DNA of 64,000 bases, taken from assembly GCF_014652815.1 (NCBI RefSeq), contig NZ_BMZN01000002.1, positions 671,793-735,792 of the forward strand, in the 5' to 3' direction. A program made the translations under genes and the position numbers. The number at the start of each line of letters is the position of its first letter. The first letter of the stretch is position 1. Origin of the DNA: Alcaligenes pakistanensis. Lineage in GTDB: Bacteria > Pseudomonadota > Gammaproteobacteria > Burkholderiales > Burkholderiaceae_B. A model generated the notes under the pieces. That model did not search any database. It was not told the origin of the DNA and saw only the letters and a list, made by a program, of their open reading frames with translations. Positions 8,248 to 16,570 of the stretch are shown here, one piece after another.

Positions 8248-9873
8248 TTATGGACTCAACTTGCGCAAAGCGTGGCGTATGACTTTTCCTGTGGTCGTCA
8301 TGGGCAGGGCATCCACAAACTCAATCAAACGTGGGTATTCATGTGCTGCCACCCGACGTTTGATGTGATCCTGAATCTCCTGGACCAGCTCTTGGGAAGG
8401 TTCAATATCCTCTTTCAGCACAATAAAGGCTTTCACAACTTCGGTACGCTCCGGGTCCGGCACACCAATAACGGCTGCCATGGCCACCGCAGGATGCCCC
8501 ATCAGCCCATCTTCAATCGGACCGGGACCAATGCGGTAGCCGGAGCTAGTGATGACATCATCATCCCGGCCGACGAACTGGATATAACCCTCCTCGTCCT
8601 GCATGCCTTTATCGCCCGTCAATAGCCAGTCACCCACGAATTTTTCATGGGTGGCGTCGGGACGTTGCCAATAGCCCAAAAACATGACCGGGTCGGGGGA
8701 TTGAACGGCTATATGGCCTTCCACTCCCGGCTGCTGGATGTGGCCCTGCTCGTCCACAATTGCGACTTTGTGCCCCGGTACCGCCTTGCCGATCTTGCCT
8801 GCCTGACCGGGAAACCAAGCGGAGCAGGAGGACACGATCATATTGCACTCGGTCTGCCCGTAGAACTCGTTGATGGTGATGCCCAGCTCCAGCTTGGCCC
8901 AATCCAGTAGCTGTGCGCCCAGCGATTCGCCACCACTGGCGATGGATTGCAGTTTCAAAGGCCATTGCTCGCGTGACCATTGGCTGCGTCGCAACATCTT
9001 GAGCGCCGTAGGTGGCAAGAAAGTATGTGTGACGCCATGTTCAGACATCAGCTGCCAGGTGGCTTGAGCATCGAACTTTGGAAAGCGGTAGGCCAGCACG
9101 GGAATGCCGTGGTGCCAGGCGGGCAAGAGTACATCCAGCAAGCCGCCAATCCAGGCCCAGTCGGCAGGTGTCCACATAAGACCTTCGCCAGGGGGCAGAA
9201 AGTTGTGCGACATCTCCACGCCGGGTAGATGCCCCAGCAGCACGCGATGGGCATGTAGGGCACCTTTGGCAGAGCCGGTGGTGCCGGAGGTGTAGATTAG
9301 CAAGGCAGGGTCGTCAGCACGGGTTTTTAGTGTGGACGGAGCTGGGTTAGGGTGTGTCTGGATGGCTTGCCACAAGGACAGCGCGGGGCCCTGATTGTGA
9401 GGGCTATCACTTTGATAAAGGTGTTTGAGCTGCGGCAGCTGTTCCCGCAAAAGCAAGACAGTATCCAGACCCTGTTGGTCGGTAACGAGCGTACTGGCAC
9501 CCGAGTCATTCAGGCGATAACGCAGGGCGTCTGTGCCAAACAGAGTGAATAAGGGCATGGCAATGGCACCGATCTTGTAGGTGGCCAGATGCGCCAAAGC
9601 CGTTTCCAGCCCTTGGGCCAGCAGGATGGCGATACGGTCGCCTGCCTGTATCCCCTGGGCTTGCCAGGCGGCCGCCAGGGAGTCGGACCAAGTCTTGAGT
9701 TGATCGAAGGTGTAGCGCTTGATCTGACCATCGGATTGTTGCTGGATCAGGGCCAGACGTCCGGAACCATCGGCCCACTTGTCGCAGGCGTCTTGAGCGA
9801 TGTTGTAGTGCTCGGGGATGGACCAGTGAAATTCCGAGTAGCTTTGTGAGTAAACAGAATCAGCAGACAGCAT
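8248..9873 (-). CDS. AMP-forming acyl-CoA synthetase
   Basis: Adenylate-forming enzyme that joins a carboxylic acid to CoA via an acyl-AMP. The ATP-binding P-loop IYTSGTTGSAKG lies near residue 193, EFYGQTECNMI near 333 and the hinge region YIQFVGRDDDVITSSGYRIG near 425. The C-terminal acylatable lysine is in TTTGK (about residue 530). The 541-residue length and sequence fit the acetyl-/medium-chain acyl-CoA synthetase group; the true acid cannot be read from sequence. The ATG at 9873 is chosen over an in-frame TTG at 9891, though neither has a good ribosome-binding site. It stands alone with no obvious operon partner. Confidence 0.85.
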   Translation of the reverse strand: MLSADSVYSQSYSEFHWSIPEHYNIAQDACDKWADGSGRLALIQQQSDGQIKRYTFDQLKTWSDSLAAAWQAQGIQAGDRIAILLAQGLETALAHLATYKIGAIAMPLFTLFGTDALRYRLNDSGASTLVTDQQGLDTVLLLREQLPQLKHLYQSDSPHNQGPALSLWQAIQTHPNPAPSTLKTRADDPALLIYTSGTTGSAKGALHAHRVLLGHLPGVEMSHNFLPPGEGLMWTPADWAWIGGLLDVLLPAWHHGIPVLAYRFPKFDAQATWQLMSEHGVTHTFLPPTALKMLRRSQWSREQWPLKLQSIASGGESLGAQLLDWAKLELGITINEFYGQTECNMIVSSCSAWFPGQAGKIGKAVPGHKVAIVDEQGHIQQPGVEGHIAVQSPDPVMFLGYWQRPDATHEKFVGDWLLTGDKGMQDEEGYIQFVGRDDDVITSSGYRIGPGPIEDGLMGHPAVAMAAVIGVPDPERTEVVKAFIVLKEDIEPSQELVQEIQDHIKRRVAAHEYPRLIEFVDALPMTTTGKVIRHALRKLSP

Positions 9874-9960
9874 GGGAGGCACTTTTTCCAAGGGTGAACT
9901 ACAAGCTCCATCCTAACGCCTTGAGCCGGACGCCCCTATCCGGGCTAGTCAGTAGACAAG

Positions 9961-9990
9961 AAAAACGGCGCCAGGGGGAGCGCCGTTTTT
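9961..9990. terminator. Rho-independent terminator
   Basis: AAAAACGGCGC pairs with GCGCCGTTTTT around a short loop, with A and T runs on either side. It lies downstream of the secreted protein gene at 10141-10551 (minus strand) and could act in both directions. Confidence 0.8.
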
Positions 9991-10114
9991 CGTCCTGCTT
10001 CACTACAACTGCTTTTGCTACAACTACAAAGTACAACTACCGACTGCTAAAACAACTGCGGTTGCAGCTTCAACGACTAACTACTGTTGCGAACAGTGAC
10101 TGCTTAGGGAAAGT

Positions 10115-10136
10115 GATTCTGACACGCTCAGAATCA
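10115..10136. repeat. Short inverted repeat after the secreted protein gene
   Basis: GATTCTGA and TCAGAATC form an 8-base-pair stem with a 6-base loop immediately past the stop codon of the minus-strand gene at 10141. No T run follows, so it may only protect the 3' end. Confidence 0.4.
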
Positions 10137-10140
10137 GGGC

Positions 10141-10551
10141 TTACTTGGCTTCTTTCGTGGCGGCATCACGGTGTTGCTGGTGTCCGGCACGGTCGCCACG
10201 ACGGTGCTGACCATCGGCTTTGCGTTCCACCACAGTGAAGGCGCCGTTTTCACCTTCGGAGCGGACGCGGACGACTTTGCCTTCTTTATCAACGACCACG
10301 GCCATGATGTGGTCGCCACGTTGGTGCAGGCTGCCGACCTTGGTGTAACCGGCGTCTTTCAGGCGCTGGTAGGCGGGGCCGATATCTTTGACTTCGTCAG
10401 CCGTCAGGGGTTTGTGGTCGCGAGCCTGACGAGTCTGTGTTTGGGCGGTTTGCGTTTGGGCTGCGGTCGTGGCTTCCTGAGCAATGGCAGCGGTGCCACC
10501 CAACAGACCTGCGCTCAACACCAAGGCGGAGAAAAGGGAAGTGCGTTTCAT
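10141..10551 (-). CDS. Small secreted PepSY-like protein
   Basis: The 136-residue protein begins with a clear signal peptide (MKRTSLFSALVLSAGLLGG, cleavage likely after AIA near residue 24). The mature part has one compact domain: a helix-forming LTADEVKDIGPAYQRLKDAGYTKV, then beta strands VGSLHQRGDHIMAVVVDKEGKVVRVR. This layout resembles a PepSY domain, which binds or inhibits partners in the periplasm or cell wall. The tail (about residues 110-136) is rich in H, R, D and Q and looks disordered. It faces away from the gene at 10780, another PepSY-type protein that sits in front of a two-component system, and may be a target of that system. The family call is moderate. Confidence 0.65.
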   Translation of the reverse strand: MKRTSLFSALVLSAGLLGGTAAIAQEATTAAQTQTAQTQTRQARDHKPLTADEVKDIGPAYQRLKDAGYTKVGSLHQRGDHIMAVVVDKEGKVVRVRSEGENGAFTVVERKADGQHRRGDRAGHQQHRDAATKEAK

Positions 10552-10691
10552 ATGTGTAGCTCCTTCAAGTAATCGGAAAGTAGTGCTGTCAGATTCCTGG
10601 GTAGCTTCCTTTTGAGTGGGGAAGGTTTGTTTGTCCTGCCAGCCTGGTGCCCATTATGCGTAAGCGGCTCTGAATCTAAACTGAAGTCGCT

Positions 10692-10724
10692 GTTCATGTT
10701 ATGTTCATCCGCAGCTTGCTATAT
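10692..10724 (+). promoter_or_regulatory. Candidate response-regulator repeats and -10 of the PepSY/two-component operon
   Basis: GTTCAT occurs at 10692-10697 and again at 10703-10708, an 11-base period typical of binding sites for OmpR-family regulators. A TATATAAG -10-like sequence follows at about 10720, so the repeats overlap the -35 position. On the other strand just upstream, TTCAG is also repeated with an 11-base period, facing the 10551 gene. Autoregulation by the regulator at 11327 is inferred. Confidence 0.5.
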
Positions 10725-10779
10725 AAGGGGGGCGTGATCTTTTGATCCCCTTTTTTTTGTGTTGCGCGTACCGGTTCCC

Positions 10780-11325
10780 ATGACGTCCTTAAAACGATCT
10801 GCGCTGCTTGTGTGTCTGGCGGTGGTCTTGACCGCCCGAATTCCCCTGGCAGTGGCCCATTCGCATGATTACGATGACCCCGCCTGTGAATCACAGCAGC
10901 GGGGCGATTCGTATGGGGCTGCAGAAGAGATTCCTGACTGGTCTGGACATGAGTATTGGCGCGATGAGAGGCAGGGTGAAGATTGTGAACGTAGGCCGGC
11001 CCCGCCACCGCCCCCCCGAGATCGTTTTGGGCCCAGCCCTGGTTGGCCTCCAGGCCCAGCCTATCGGGGCCATGATCAGGCTCGCGAGGCTGTGCGCCGT
11101 GGCGAGGCCTTGCCCTTGAGGGAAGTCATGCGACGCGTTCGCGAGGATTATCCGGGCCGGGTGCTGCGCGTGCAGTTTGAATATGATGATCACTTTGAGC
11201 TTTGGGTGTACGACATCCGTATGCTGTTTGACGACAATCGTCTCCTGCGCCTGAAAGTAGATGCCTTGAGTGCCAAAGTGCTGCTTGTGCGTGGTGTCAA
11301 ACGCCCGCACCCCAAAGGACATTGA
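10780..11325 (+). CDS. Secreted PepSY-domain protein in front of a two-component system
   Basis: A 181-residue exported protein. A hydrophobic signal (about residues 4-24, ending AVAHS) is followed by an acidic, proline-rich linker (about 30-95). A C-terminal PepSY-type domain follows: LREVMRRVREDYPGRVLRVQ, then strands FELWVYDIRMLFDDNRLLRLKVDALSAKVL. Such proteins often precede OmpR/HK pairs and are proposed to modulate the sensor. The stop codon is two bases from the regulator start, so they are probably one transcript. An in-frame GTG at 10759 would add seven residues; the ATG was preferred for its compact signal peptide. Confidence 0.8.
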   Translation: MTSLKRSALLVCLAVVLTARIPLAVAHSHDYDDPACESQQRGDSYGAAEEIPDWSGHEYWRDERQGEDCERRPAPPPPPRDRFGPSPGWPPGPAYRGHDQAREAVRRGEALPLREVMRRVREDYPGRVLRVQFEYDDHFELWVYDIRMLFDDNRLLRLKVDALSAKVLLVRGVKRPHPKGH

Positions 11326-11326
11326 T

Positions 11327-11992
11327 ATGCGGATATTGGTTGTCGAGGACGAACCGACCCTGGCGGGGCAATTGCAGCAGGCGCTAGAGCGGGCGGGTTA
11401 CGCGGTACAGGTCGCCCACGATGGTGAGCAAGGCCATTACCAGGGCGAGGTTGAAGCTTTTGATGCAGTGGTGCTGGACCTGGGATTACCAGGCATGGAC
11501 GGGGTATCGGTATTACGGCGCTGGCGTGCGTCCGATATCAATATGCCCGTGCTGATTCTGACCGCGCGCAACGACTGGCATGACAAGGTGGAAGGCATGG
11601 ATGCGGGCGCTGATGATTACGTCGCCAAGCCGTTTCACATGGAGGAGTTGCTGGCCCGTATGCGTGCCCTGTTGCGCCGTGCCGCCGGGCAAGCCAATCC
11701 TCGTTTGCAGCTGGGTGAACTGGAACTGGATGCGCGTTCTTCTTCGATCAGTTGTGCGGGTATGGCCTTGTCGCTGACCAGCCACGAATACCGGCTCTTG
11801 GCGTTCATGATGCATCACCCTGGGCAGGTCCTGTCCCGTACCCAGCTGACCGAGCATATTTACTCCCAGGATTTCGAGCGCGATTCCAATACTATCGAAG
11901 TTTTCATTGGTCGCTTACGCAAGAAACTGCCACCGGGCTCTATCGAAACCGTGCGTGGCATGGGCTACCGTCTGGTGGACCCTAAAGCATGA
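11327..11992 (+). CDS. OmpR/QseB-type response regulator
   Basis: A 221-residue DNA-binding regulator. The receiver domain has the acidic pair E7/D8 and the phospho-acceptor D51 in VVLDLGLPGMDG, with the conserved lysine in DDYVAKPF near residue 102. The C-terminal winged helix (about residues 125-219) contains LTSHEYRLLAFMMHHPGQVLSRTQLTEHIY and IEVFIGRLRKKL. AAAGGA sits 7 bases before the ATG. It overlaps the kinase gene by four bases (ATGA), so the two are translationally coupled. The subfamily resembles QseB/PhoP-like regulators; the signal is unknown. Confidence 0.92.
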   Translation: MRILVVEDEPTLAGQLQQALERAGYAVQVAHDGEQGHYQGEVEAFDAVVLDLGLPGMDGVSVLRRWRASDINMPVLILTARNDWHDKVEGMDAGADDYVAKPFHMEELLARMRALLRRAAGQANPRLQLGELELDARSSSISCAGMALSLTSHEYRLLAFMMHHPGQVLSRTQLTEHIYSQDFERDSNTIEVFIGRLRKKLPPGSIETVRGMGYRLVDPKA

Positions 11993-13350
11993 TTGCCGTT
12001 CGCGGTCGCACCGCTCTGGGTTCCCTGCGCAGCCGGCTGTTGCTGGGGACCTTGGCCTGGATCTTGCTCAGTATTATTTTGGCTGGTCTGGGCTTGAATC
12101 GCTTGTTTCAAGACCACGTGTACCGGCAGTTCGAGCAGCGTTTGCAGACCCATCTGGACCAGATCATGGCAGACGTGAATCTGGATGCGGCGGACAGCGT
12201 GACCTTGCAGTCGCGACTGAGCGACCCTTTGTTCGAACAGCCCTATTCGGGGATGTATTGGCAGATTGCACGCCAAGAGGCGGGTAGTGATCAGTGGGTC
12301 GTCGCTTTGCGTTCCACCTCCTTGTGGGATGAGGCGCTGGATGTGAACGCACCGGATACCCCGTCGGGCATGCTATCACTGACTGGACCTGAAAAACAGC
12401 GCCTGGTGGTGCTGCGTCAAGAGCTGGACGAGGTGAACGAGAAAGGCCAGAGTCTGCAAATTATGGTGGGCGGCAATCGCGAATTGCTGGCTGAACCTCT
12501 GGCCCGTTTTGAACGCATTTTGTTTTTATCGTTGGGTGGTTTGGCAGTTGGACTAATTCTGGCGGCTGTGCTGCAAGTGGTATTGGCGTTGTATCCCTTG
12601 CAACTGCTGCGACGTCGTTTGCTGGATGTGCGGGAAGGTCGGGAGCCGCAAGTCAGTGGCAGTTTTCCCAGTGAAATTCAGCCTTTGGTGGATGACTTTA
12701 ATGCGGTGCTAAGTGCCAATGCGGGCATGGTAGACAGAGCGCGTGCACAAGCGGGTAATCTGGCCCATGCGGTCAAGACGCCTTTGACGATTATGGGCAA
12801 TGCCGCGCAGGCACAAGATCCGCATCTGGCGGCTCTGGTCAGCGAACAGGTGGCCTTGGCCCAGCGTCAGGTTGATCACCATCTATCACGGGCGCGGGCG
12901 ATGGCGGTGCGAGCCATAGGAGTACGTACCGATGTGTCTGCCTGCCTGCAATCCTTGTGTCGGGTGATGGGCCGTTTGCATAGCGACAAGCAGATTCATC
13001 TGGATATCTCCGAGCAAAGCTTGGTCTTTAAAGGCGAAGAACAGGACTTGCAGGAGATGGCCGGCAACTTGCTGGACAATGCCTGCAAGTGGGCGACGAA
13101 CCATGTCTGGTGTCAGGTGTGGCAGCAGGACAATGTGCTGCATCTGGTGGTGGAAGATGATGGCCCTGGTTTGGACCCCGAGCAGCTGGAGCGTGTGTTT
13201 GGTCGTGGTCAACGGGCAGACGAACGCCATCCCGGTTTTGGTTTGGGGCTGGATATTGTGCGCGAGTTGGCGCGTAGCTATCAGGGACAGGTGCAGGCCA
13301 GTGCGTCGAAGAAGGGCGGTTTGCGTCTGGATTTGATGCTGGCCAGTTAA
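11989..13350 (+). CDS. Sensor histidine kinase
   Basis: Membrane sensor kinase, 453 residues, partner of the regulator it overlaps. Two membrane segments (about residues 14-36 and 175-198) enclose a periplasmic sensor region of about 135 residues. The phospho-acceptor is H260 in GNLAHAVKTPLTIM. The ATPase domain has the N-box MAGNLLDNACKWA, the G1 box EDDGPGLD and the G2 box GFGLGLDIV. The order PepSY protein, regulator, kinase suggests the kinase reads a periplasmic or envelope signal. Confidence 0.92.
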   Translation: MIAVRGRTALGSLRSRLLLGTLAWILLSIILAGLGLNRLFQDHVYRQFEQRLQTHLDQIMADVNLDAADSVTLQSRLSDPLFEQPYSGMYWQIARQEAGSDQWVVALRSTSLWDEALDVNAPDTPSGMLSLTGPEKQRLVVLRQELDEVNEKGQSLQIMVGGNRELLAEPLARFERILFLSLGGLAVGLILAAVLQVVLALYPLQLLRRRLLDVREGREPQVSGSFPSEIQPLVDDFNAVLSANAGMVDRARAQAGNLAHAVKTPLTIMGNAAQAQDPHLAALVSEQVALAQRQVDHHLSRARAMAVRAIGVRTDVSACLQSLCRVMGRLHSDKQIHLDISEQSLVFKGEEQDLQEMAGNLLDNACKWATNHVWCQVWQQDNVLHLVVEDDGPGLDPEQLERVFGRGQRADERHPGFGLGLDIVRELARSYQGQVQASASKKGGLRLDLMLAS

Positions 13351-13411
13351 GGCTGAGTCTTGTTAAAGCAGTCCGCGCTGATGTATGACGCTGGCGACTA
13401 TGCAAATATTG

Positions 13412-13440
13412 AAAAGCGCCCGGCAGAACGGGCGCTTTTT
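13412..13440. terminator. Bidirectional terminator between kinase and DoxX genes
   Basis: AAAAGCGCCC pairs with GGGCGCTTTTT. It lies between two converging genes and has A and T runs suited to both directions. Confidence 0.85.
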
Positions 13441-13471
13441 CTTGGCGGTGTAACTTCTGGAAAGGGTGTGC

Positions 13472-13873
13472 CTAGTTCCAGGGGCCGCTTTCCCCACCCA
13501 AGCTGTAGCGCCCCGCACCAATCAGACCTACGGTGAGCGCTCCGATCAGGAACATGCCTTGTAGCTCCAGCGCCCAAATGCCTTGGGCATTAAAGCTGCC
13601 AATCTGGTTGCTGTGGGCCAGCAACAGGGCTATGACCATGTTCATGGCTACAATTAAACCGCCGGCGCGGGCGTAAAAACCCAGAATCATTAAGACAGGT
13701 GCAATGACTTCGCCTATGTATACGCCCCAGGCCAGAAAGCCGGGCATATTGTTGGCAATCAGCATTCTTTCGATCCCTCCGATGCCGTAACGTATCTTGG
13801 CGATGCCGTGTAGCAGGATCAACACACCGACCGTGACACGAAGCAAGAGTTTTCCAAGATCATCGCGAGACAT
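13472..13873 (-). CDS. DoxX family membrane protein
   Basis: The 133-residue protein has four hydrophobic segments and the DoxX/DoxD-like features LLLRVTVGVLILLHGIAKI at the start and GVYIGEVIAPVLMILGFYAR in the middle. Members sit in the inner membrane and have been linked to redox or sulfur-stress functions, but the biochemical role is not fixed. GGAG is 8 bases before the ATG. It is divergent from the binding-protein-like gene at 13955. Confidence 0.8.
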   Translation of the reverse strand: MSRDDLGKLLLRVTVGVLILLHGIAKIRYGIGGIERMLIANNMPGFLAWGVYIGEVIAPVLMILGFYARAGGLIVAMNMVIALLLAHSNQIGSFNAQGIWALELQGMFLIGALTVGLIGAGRYSLGGESGPWN

Positions 13874-13954
13874 ACAGGCGCTCCATTATGTTTGGGACAG
13901 GAAGGTGCGTTATTGTAGAAGAACGGGTTCTTAAAAGTATGACGGAGCATTTAC

Positions 13955-14680
13955 ATGACACAGAAACAGGTGCTTGCAGCAGAACTGGCCCCCACCGGGG
14001 TTTTGCGTGTTGCCATGAATTACGGTAATCCCGTTCTTGCCCAGCGCGGCAGCAATGAGCAGTCGCCCCGGGGAGTATCGGCGGACCTGGCGCGCAGCGT
14101 CGCGCAGGAGCTGGGTTTAAGTGTGCAGTTTCATGCCTACGATGCGGCCCAGGCAGTAGTGGAGGGCGTCTACAAGCACGAGTGGGATCTGGCTTTTCTG
14201 GCGATCGATCCCAAGCGCGCGGAGAAAATCCGTTTTACTGAGGCCTATGTCCATATTGAAGGTACGTATCTGCTGCGTGCCGACTCTGCCTTCCAAACGG
14301 TTGATGAGCTGGATCAGCAAGGGGTGTGCATTGCCGTGGGCAAAGGCGCGGCATATGACCTGTTTTTAAGTCGCACGTTGCGACATGCCGATCTGGTGCG
14401 TGCCACAACTTCTGCCGCCGCTATTGATCTGTTTGTGGAAGAAGAACTGGATGCCGCAGCGGGTGTGCGTCAGCCGCTGGAGCGTTATGCCAGCTCGCGT
14501 AGTGGCTTGCGTGTCTTGCCAGACAGTTTTACCGTGATTCGTCAGGCAATGGCGGTGCCTTCGGAGCGCACGCTGGCCCACGCCTGGCTAGAGGCTTTTA
14601 TTGCCCATCAGAAAAAAGCAGGCATGGTGGCGCAGTTTCTGGCCGATAGTGGCCAGGCCAATGTCACCGTGCCGGAGTAG
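13955..14680 (+). CDS. Solute-binding-like protein without signal peptide
   Basis: The 241-residue protein has the fold signature of family-3 periplasmic binding proteins: GVLRVAMNYGNPVLAQ at the N-terminus, GVSADLARSVAQELGL, WDLAFLAIDPKRAEKIRFTEAY and a second-lobe GVCIAVGKGAAYDLFL. The N-terminus is polar with no hydrophobic signal, and GGAG seven bases upstream fixes the start, so the protein should stay in the cytosol. No permease or ATPase neighbours it. It could be a cytosolic ligand-sensing or enzyme-like descendant of a binding protein. It converges with and overlaps the LysR gene by 17 bases. Confidence 0.7.
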   Translation: MTQKQVLAAELAPTGVLRVAMNYGNPVLAQRGSNEQSPRGVSADLARSVAQELGLSVQFHAYDAAQAVVEGVYKHEWDLAFLAIDPKRAEKIRFTEAYVHIEGTYLLRADSAFQTVDELDQQGVCIAVGKGAAYDLFLSRTLRHADLVRATTSAAAIDLFVEEELDAAAGVRQPLERYASSRSGLRVLPDSFTVIRQAMAVPSERTLAHAWLEAFIAHQKKAGMVAQFLADSGQANVTVPE

Positions 14681-15569
14681 CTTGAATACGCGTATTCAGT
14701 TCGTCGTACAGGGCCTGTCTGAAGAGGGCCTGGGCTTTACCCGCCTCCTGGCCCTTGGATTGCAGCAGATAAATCGGCAAGTCCAGGCCATTGCTGCCTG
14801 TAGAGAACTGAATACGGCGTAAGCGGCCCGCCTCCAGCGCGGGGCCCAGGCAAGACAGGGGCAGATTCGCCCAGCCCAGCCCTCGCTCCACCAGCTCCAG
14901 CGTCAATGGCAAGCTGTCTGTCTTCCACTGCCGCAGGCTCAGCATGGAGCGGTCTTTACTGGTATCAAGGCCGGGGCTGCTAATCACAATCTGCCGGTAG
15001 GCTTTCAAATCTTCGAGTGGCCTAGGGCTGTCTTGTAGCAAGGGATGGCCGGGCGCGGCCACGGCGCTGATGGTCTCGGTCCACAGCGACTGCACAATCC
15101 CCACGCTTTCCAGTTCCAGCCCGCCATAGGCGATGCACAGATCCAGCTCGCGTTTTTTCAAGGCATCGATCAGGCTGTCTTGCGGTGCGGTTCGCAGTTC
15201 TATATCTAGACCGGGGTAGCGTTGCTCAAGAGTTTGCAGGGCGATTAAGGCTGGTTGGGAGTCTACGTCGCACACGATCCCTAGCCGTAAGTGGCTTTCC
15301 AACCCGCCTGACAGTTCTTGTAAATGCAGGCGCAGACCTTGCAAGCGACTGGCGATCAGTTTGGCATCCGGCAACATGGCCAGCAGCTCGGCGCTGGGGA
15401 CGGGCTCGCGTCGACTTCGATCAAAGAGTGTCAGATCAAGCTCCGCCTCCAGATTGGCCACGGCCATGCTGACGGCAGATTGAGTACGCCGCAAGGCCCG
15501 CGCAGCGGCGGAGAAAGAGCCGTGTTCGACCACGGCCAGCAGTAGTTCGAGATGATCGCTAGTAAGCAT
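14664..15569 (-). CDS. LysR-type regulator facing a PACE efflux gene
   Basis: A 301-residue regulator. The N-terminal winged helix is LELLLAVVEHGSFSAAARALRRTQSAVSMAVANLE, followed by the ligand-binding domain from about residue 90 (LRLGIVCDVDSQPALIALQTL). It is divergent from the PACE pump at 15667 with a 97-base control region between them. This matches the AceR-AceI arrangement in Acinetobacter, where the LysR protein activates the pump in response to biocide or amine substrates, so the same role is inferred. Its 3' end overlaps the convergent gene at 13955-14680. Confidence 0.88.
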   Translation of the reverse strand: MLTSDHLELLLAVVEHGSFSAAARALRRTQSAVSMAVANLEAELDLTLFDRSRREPVPSAELLAMLPDAKLIASRLQGLRLHLQELSGGLESHLRLGIVCDVDSQPALIALQTLEQRYPGLDIELRTAPQDSLIDALKKRELDLCIAYGGLELESVGIVQSLWTETISAVAAPGHPLLQDSPRPLEDLKAYRQIVISSPGLDTSKDRSMLSLRQWKTDSLPLTLELVERGLGWANLPLSCLGPALEAGRLRRIQFSTGSNGLDLPIYLLQSKGQEAGKAQALFRQALYDELNTRIQATPAR

Positions 15570-15666
15570 GACTAAACCATAAGTAAAACTGATGGAATCT
15601 GACTTTTTCTAAAAGCTGTACTGCGGATAATCATCCTTTCTGATGTTTTGATCAAGGATATTTATT

Positions 15667-16110
15667 GTGCAGGGATGGAAAAGAAGAGTTGCCTATGTAG
15701 GCATGTTTGAACTGTTGGGCATGCTGGTCGCGGCAACCGTATTAGGGCACTTGAGCGGGGCGGGGGCGATGGAGAGCGGGGTGCTGTCCTTTATGATCAG
15801 CACCTGCGCGGTGTCCGTAAACTTGTTCTACAACATGTTGTTTGAAGCCTGGGAGCGTCGTCGTCAGATTCAGGCGCGCACCTTTTGGCACCGGATACTG
15901 CATGTAGCCGGTTTTCAGCTCGTGCTGGTGTCTTTGCTGATCCCGCTGATTGCCTGGTGGCTGGAGGTCAGTTTGTGGAAGGCGTTCCTGATGGAGGCAG
16001 TGTTGCTGGCCTTCTTCCCGATCTTCGCTTTTCTGTATAACTGGGCGTTTGATTCTATTTTTGGTTTGCCTGATTCGGTCGGCGCGAGCCCAAACCCAAG
16101 CCAGAGTTAA
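15667..16110 (+). CDS. PACE family efflux pump (AceI-like)
   Basis: Small proton-coupled exporter with four transmembrane helices; the family exports chlorhexidine, other biguanides and probably polyamines. The 147-residue protein has the two tandem bacterial transmembrane-pair domains. Helix 1 contains E15, the essential acidic residue of AceI, in RRVAYVGMFELLG. Other family motifs are VNLFYNMLFEAWERRR, RILHVAGFQL, PLIAWWL and FLYNWAFDSIFGLP. The start is a GTG with AAGGATA just upstream; this start places the glutamate exactly at position 15. The LysR gene on the other strand is the likely regulator. Confidence 0.92.
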   Translation: MQGWKRRVAYVGMFELLGMLVAATVLGHLSGAGAMESGVLSFMISTCAVSVNLFYNMLFEAWERRRQIQARTFWHRILHVAGFQLVLVSLLIPLIAWWLEVSLWKAFLMEAVLLAFFPIFAFLYNWAFDSIFGLPDSVGASPNPSQS

Positions 16111-16166
16111 GCGTTGTAGTTGTGCTTGTTGGTGCTGGTAGTGTCGGGTAACTAAGCCGGCCAAAC

Positions 16167-16206
16167 AAAAAAGCCTTGCAGATTGCTCTGCAAGGCTTTT
16201 GAATTT
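16167..16206 (-). terminator. Terminator of tRNA-Pro copy 1
   Basis: AAAAGCCTTGCAG pairs with CTGCAAGGCTTTT. It lies just past the 3' end of the minus-strand tRNA gene and has an A run on the plus strand, which gives a U tract in the tRNA transcript. It may also stop the PACE gene on the plus strand. Confidence 0.85.
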
Positions 16207-16208
16207 TT

Positions 16209-16285
<77 letters not shown>

Positions 16286-16297
16286 ACTAAGCAAAAA

Positions 16298-16326
16298 ATT
16301 ATATCCTGTGGCGATCAACTTGGCAA
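16298..16326 (-). promoter_or_regulatory. Sigma-70 promoter of tRNA-Pro copy 1
   Basis: Read on the minus strand, TTGCCA (16326-16321), 17 bases, then a perfect TATAAT (16303-16298). It ends 12 bases before the tRNA. Confidence 0.8.
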
Positions 16327-16570
16327 GCAAATGCCCTTGTAAAAGTAGTGCGACAAAGGCGCATCCGAAGTCAGCTGATTTTCAGGGCTGTAAAGATGTG
16401 TTTCTTGTCTTGGGCTTAAACATTTTAGGTGCTTATAGTTGAGATACAAGCTGATAACACGGCATTGTGTTCTTTGTTGTTTTCCATACGAGTAGCATTT
16501 ATGCACCGGGAGTTGGCAAAGACGTTGGGGGCGAATGCTGCTCATCACTTTTCCCAAAGGAGAAAGCACG

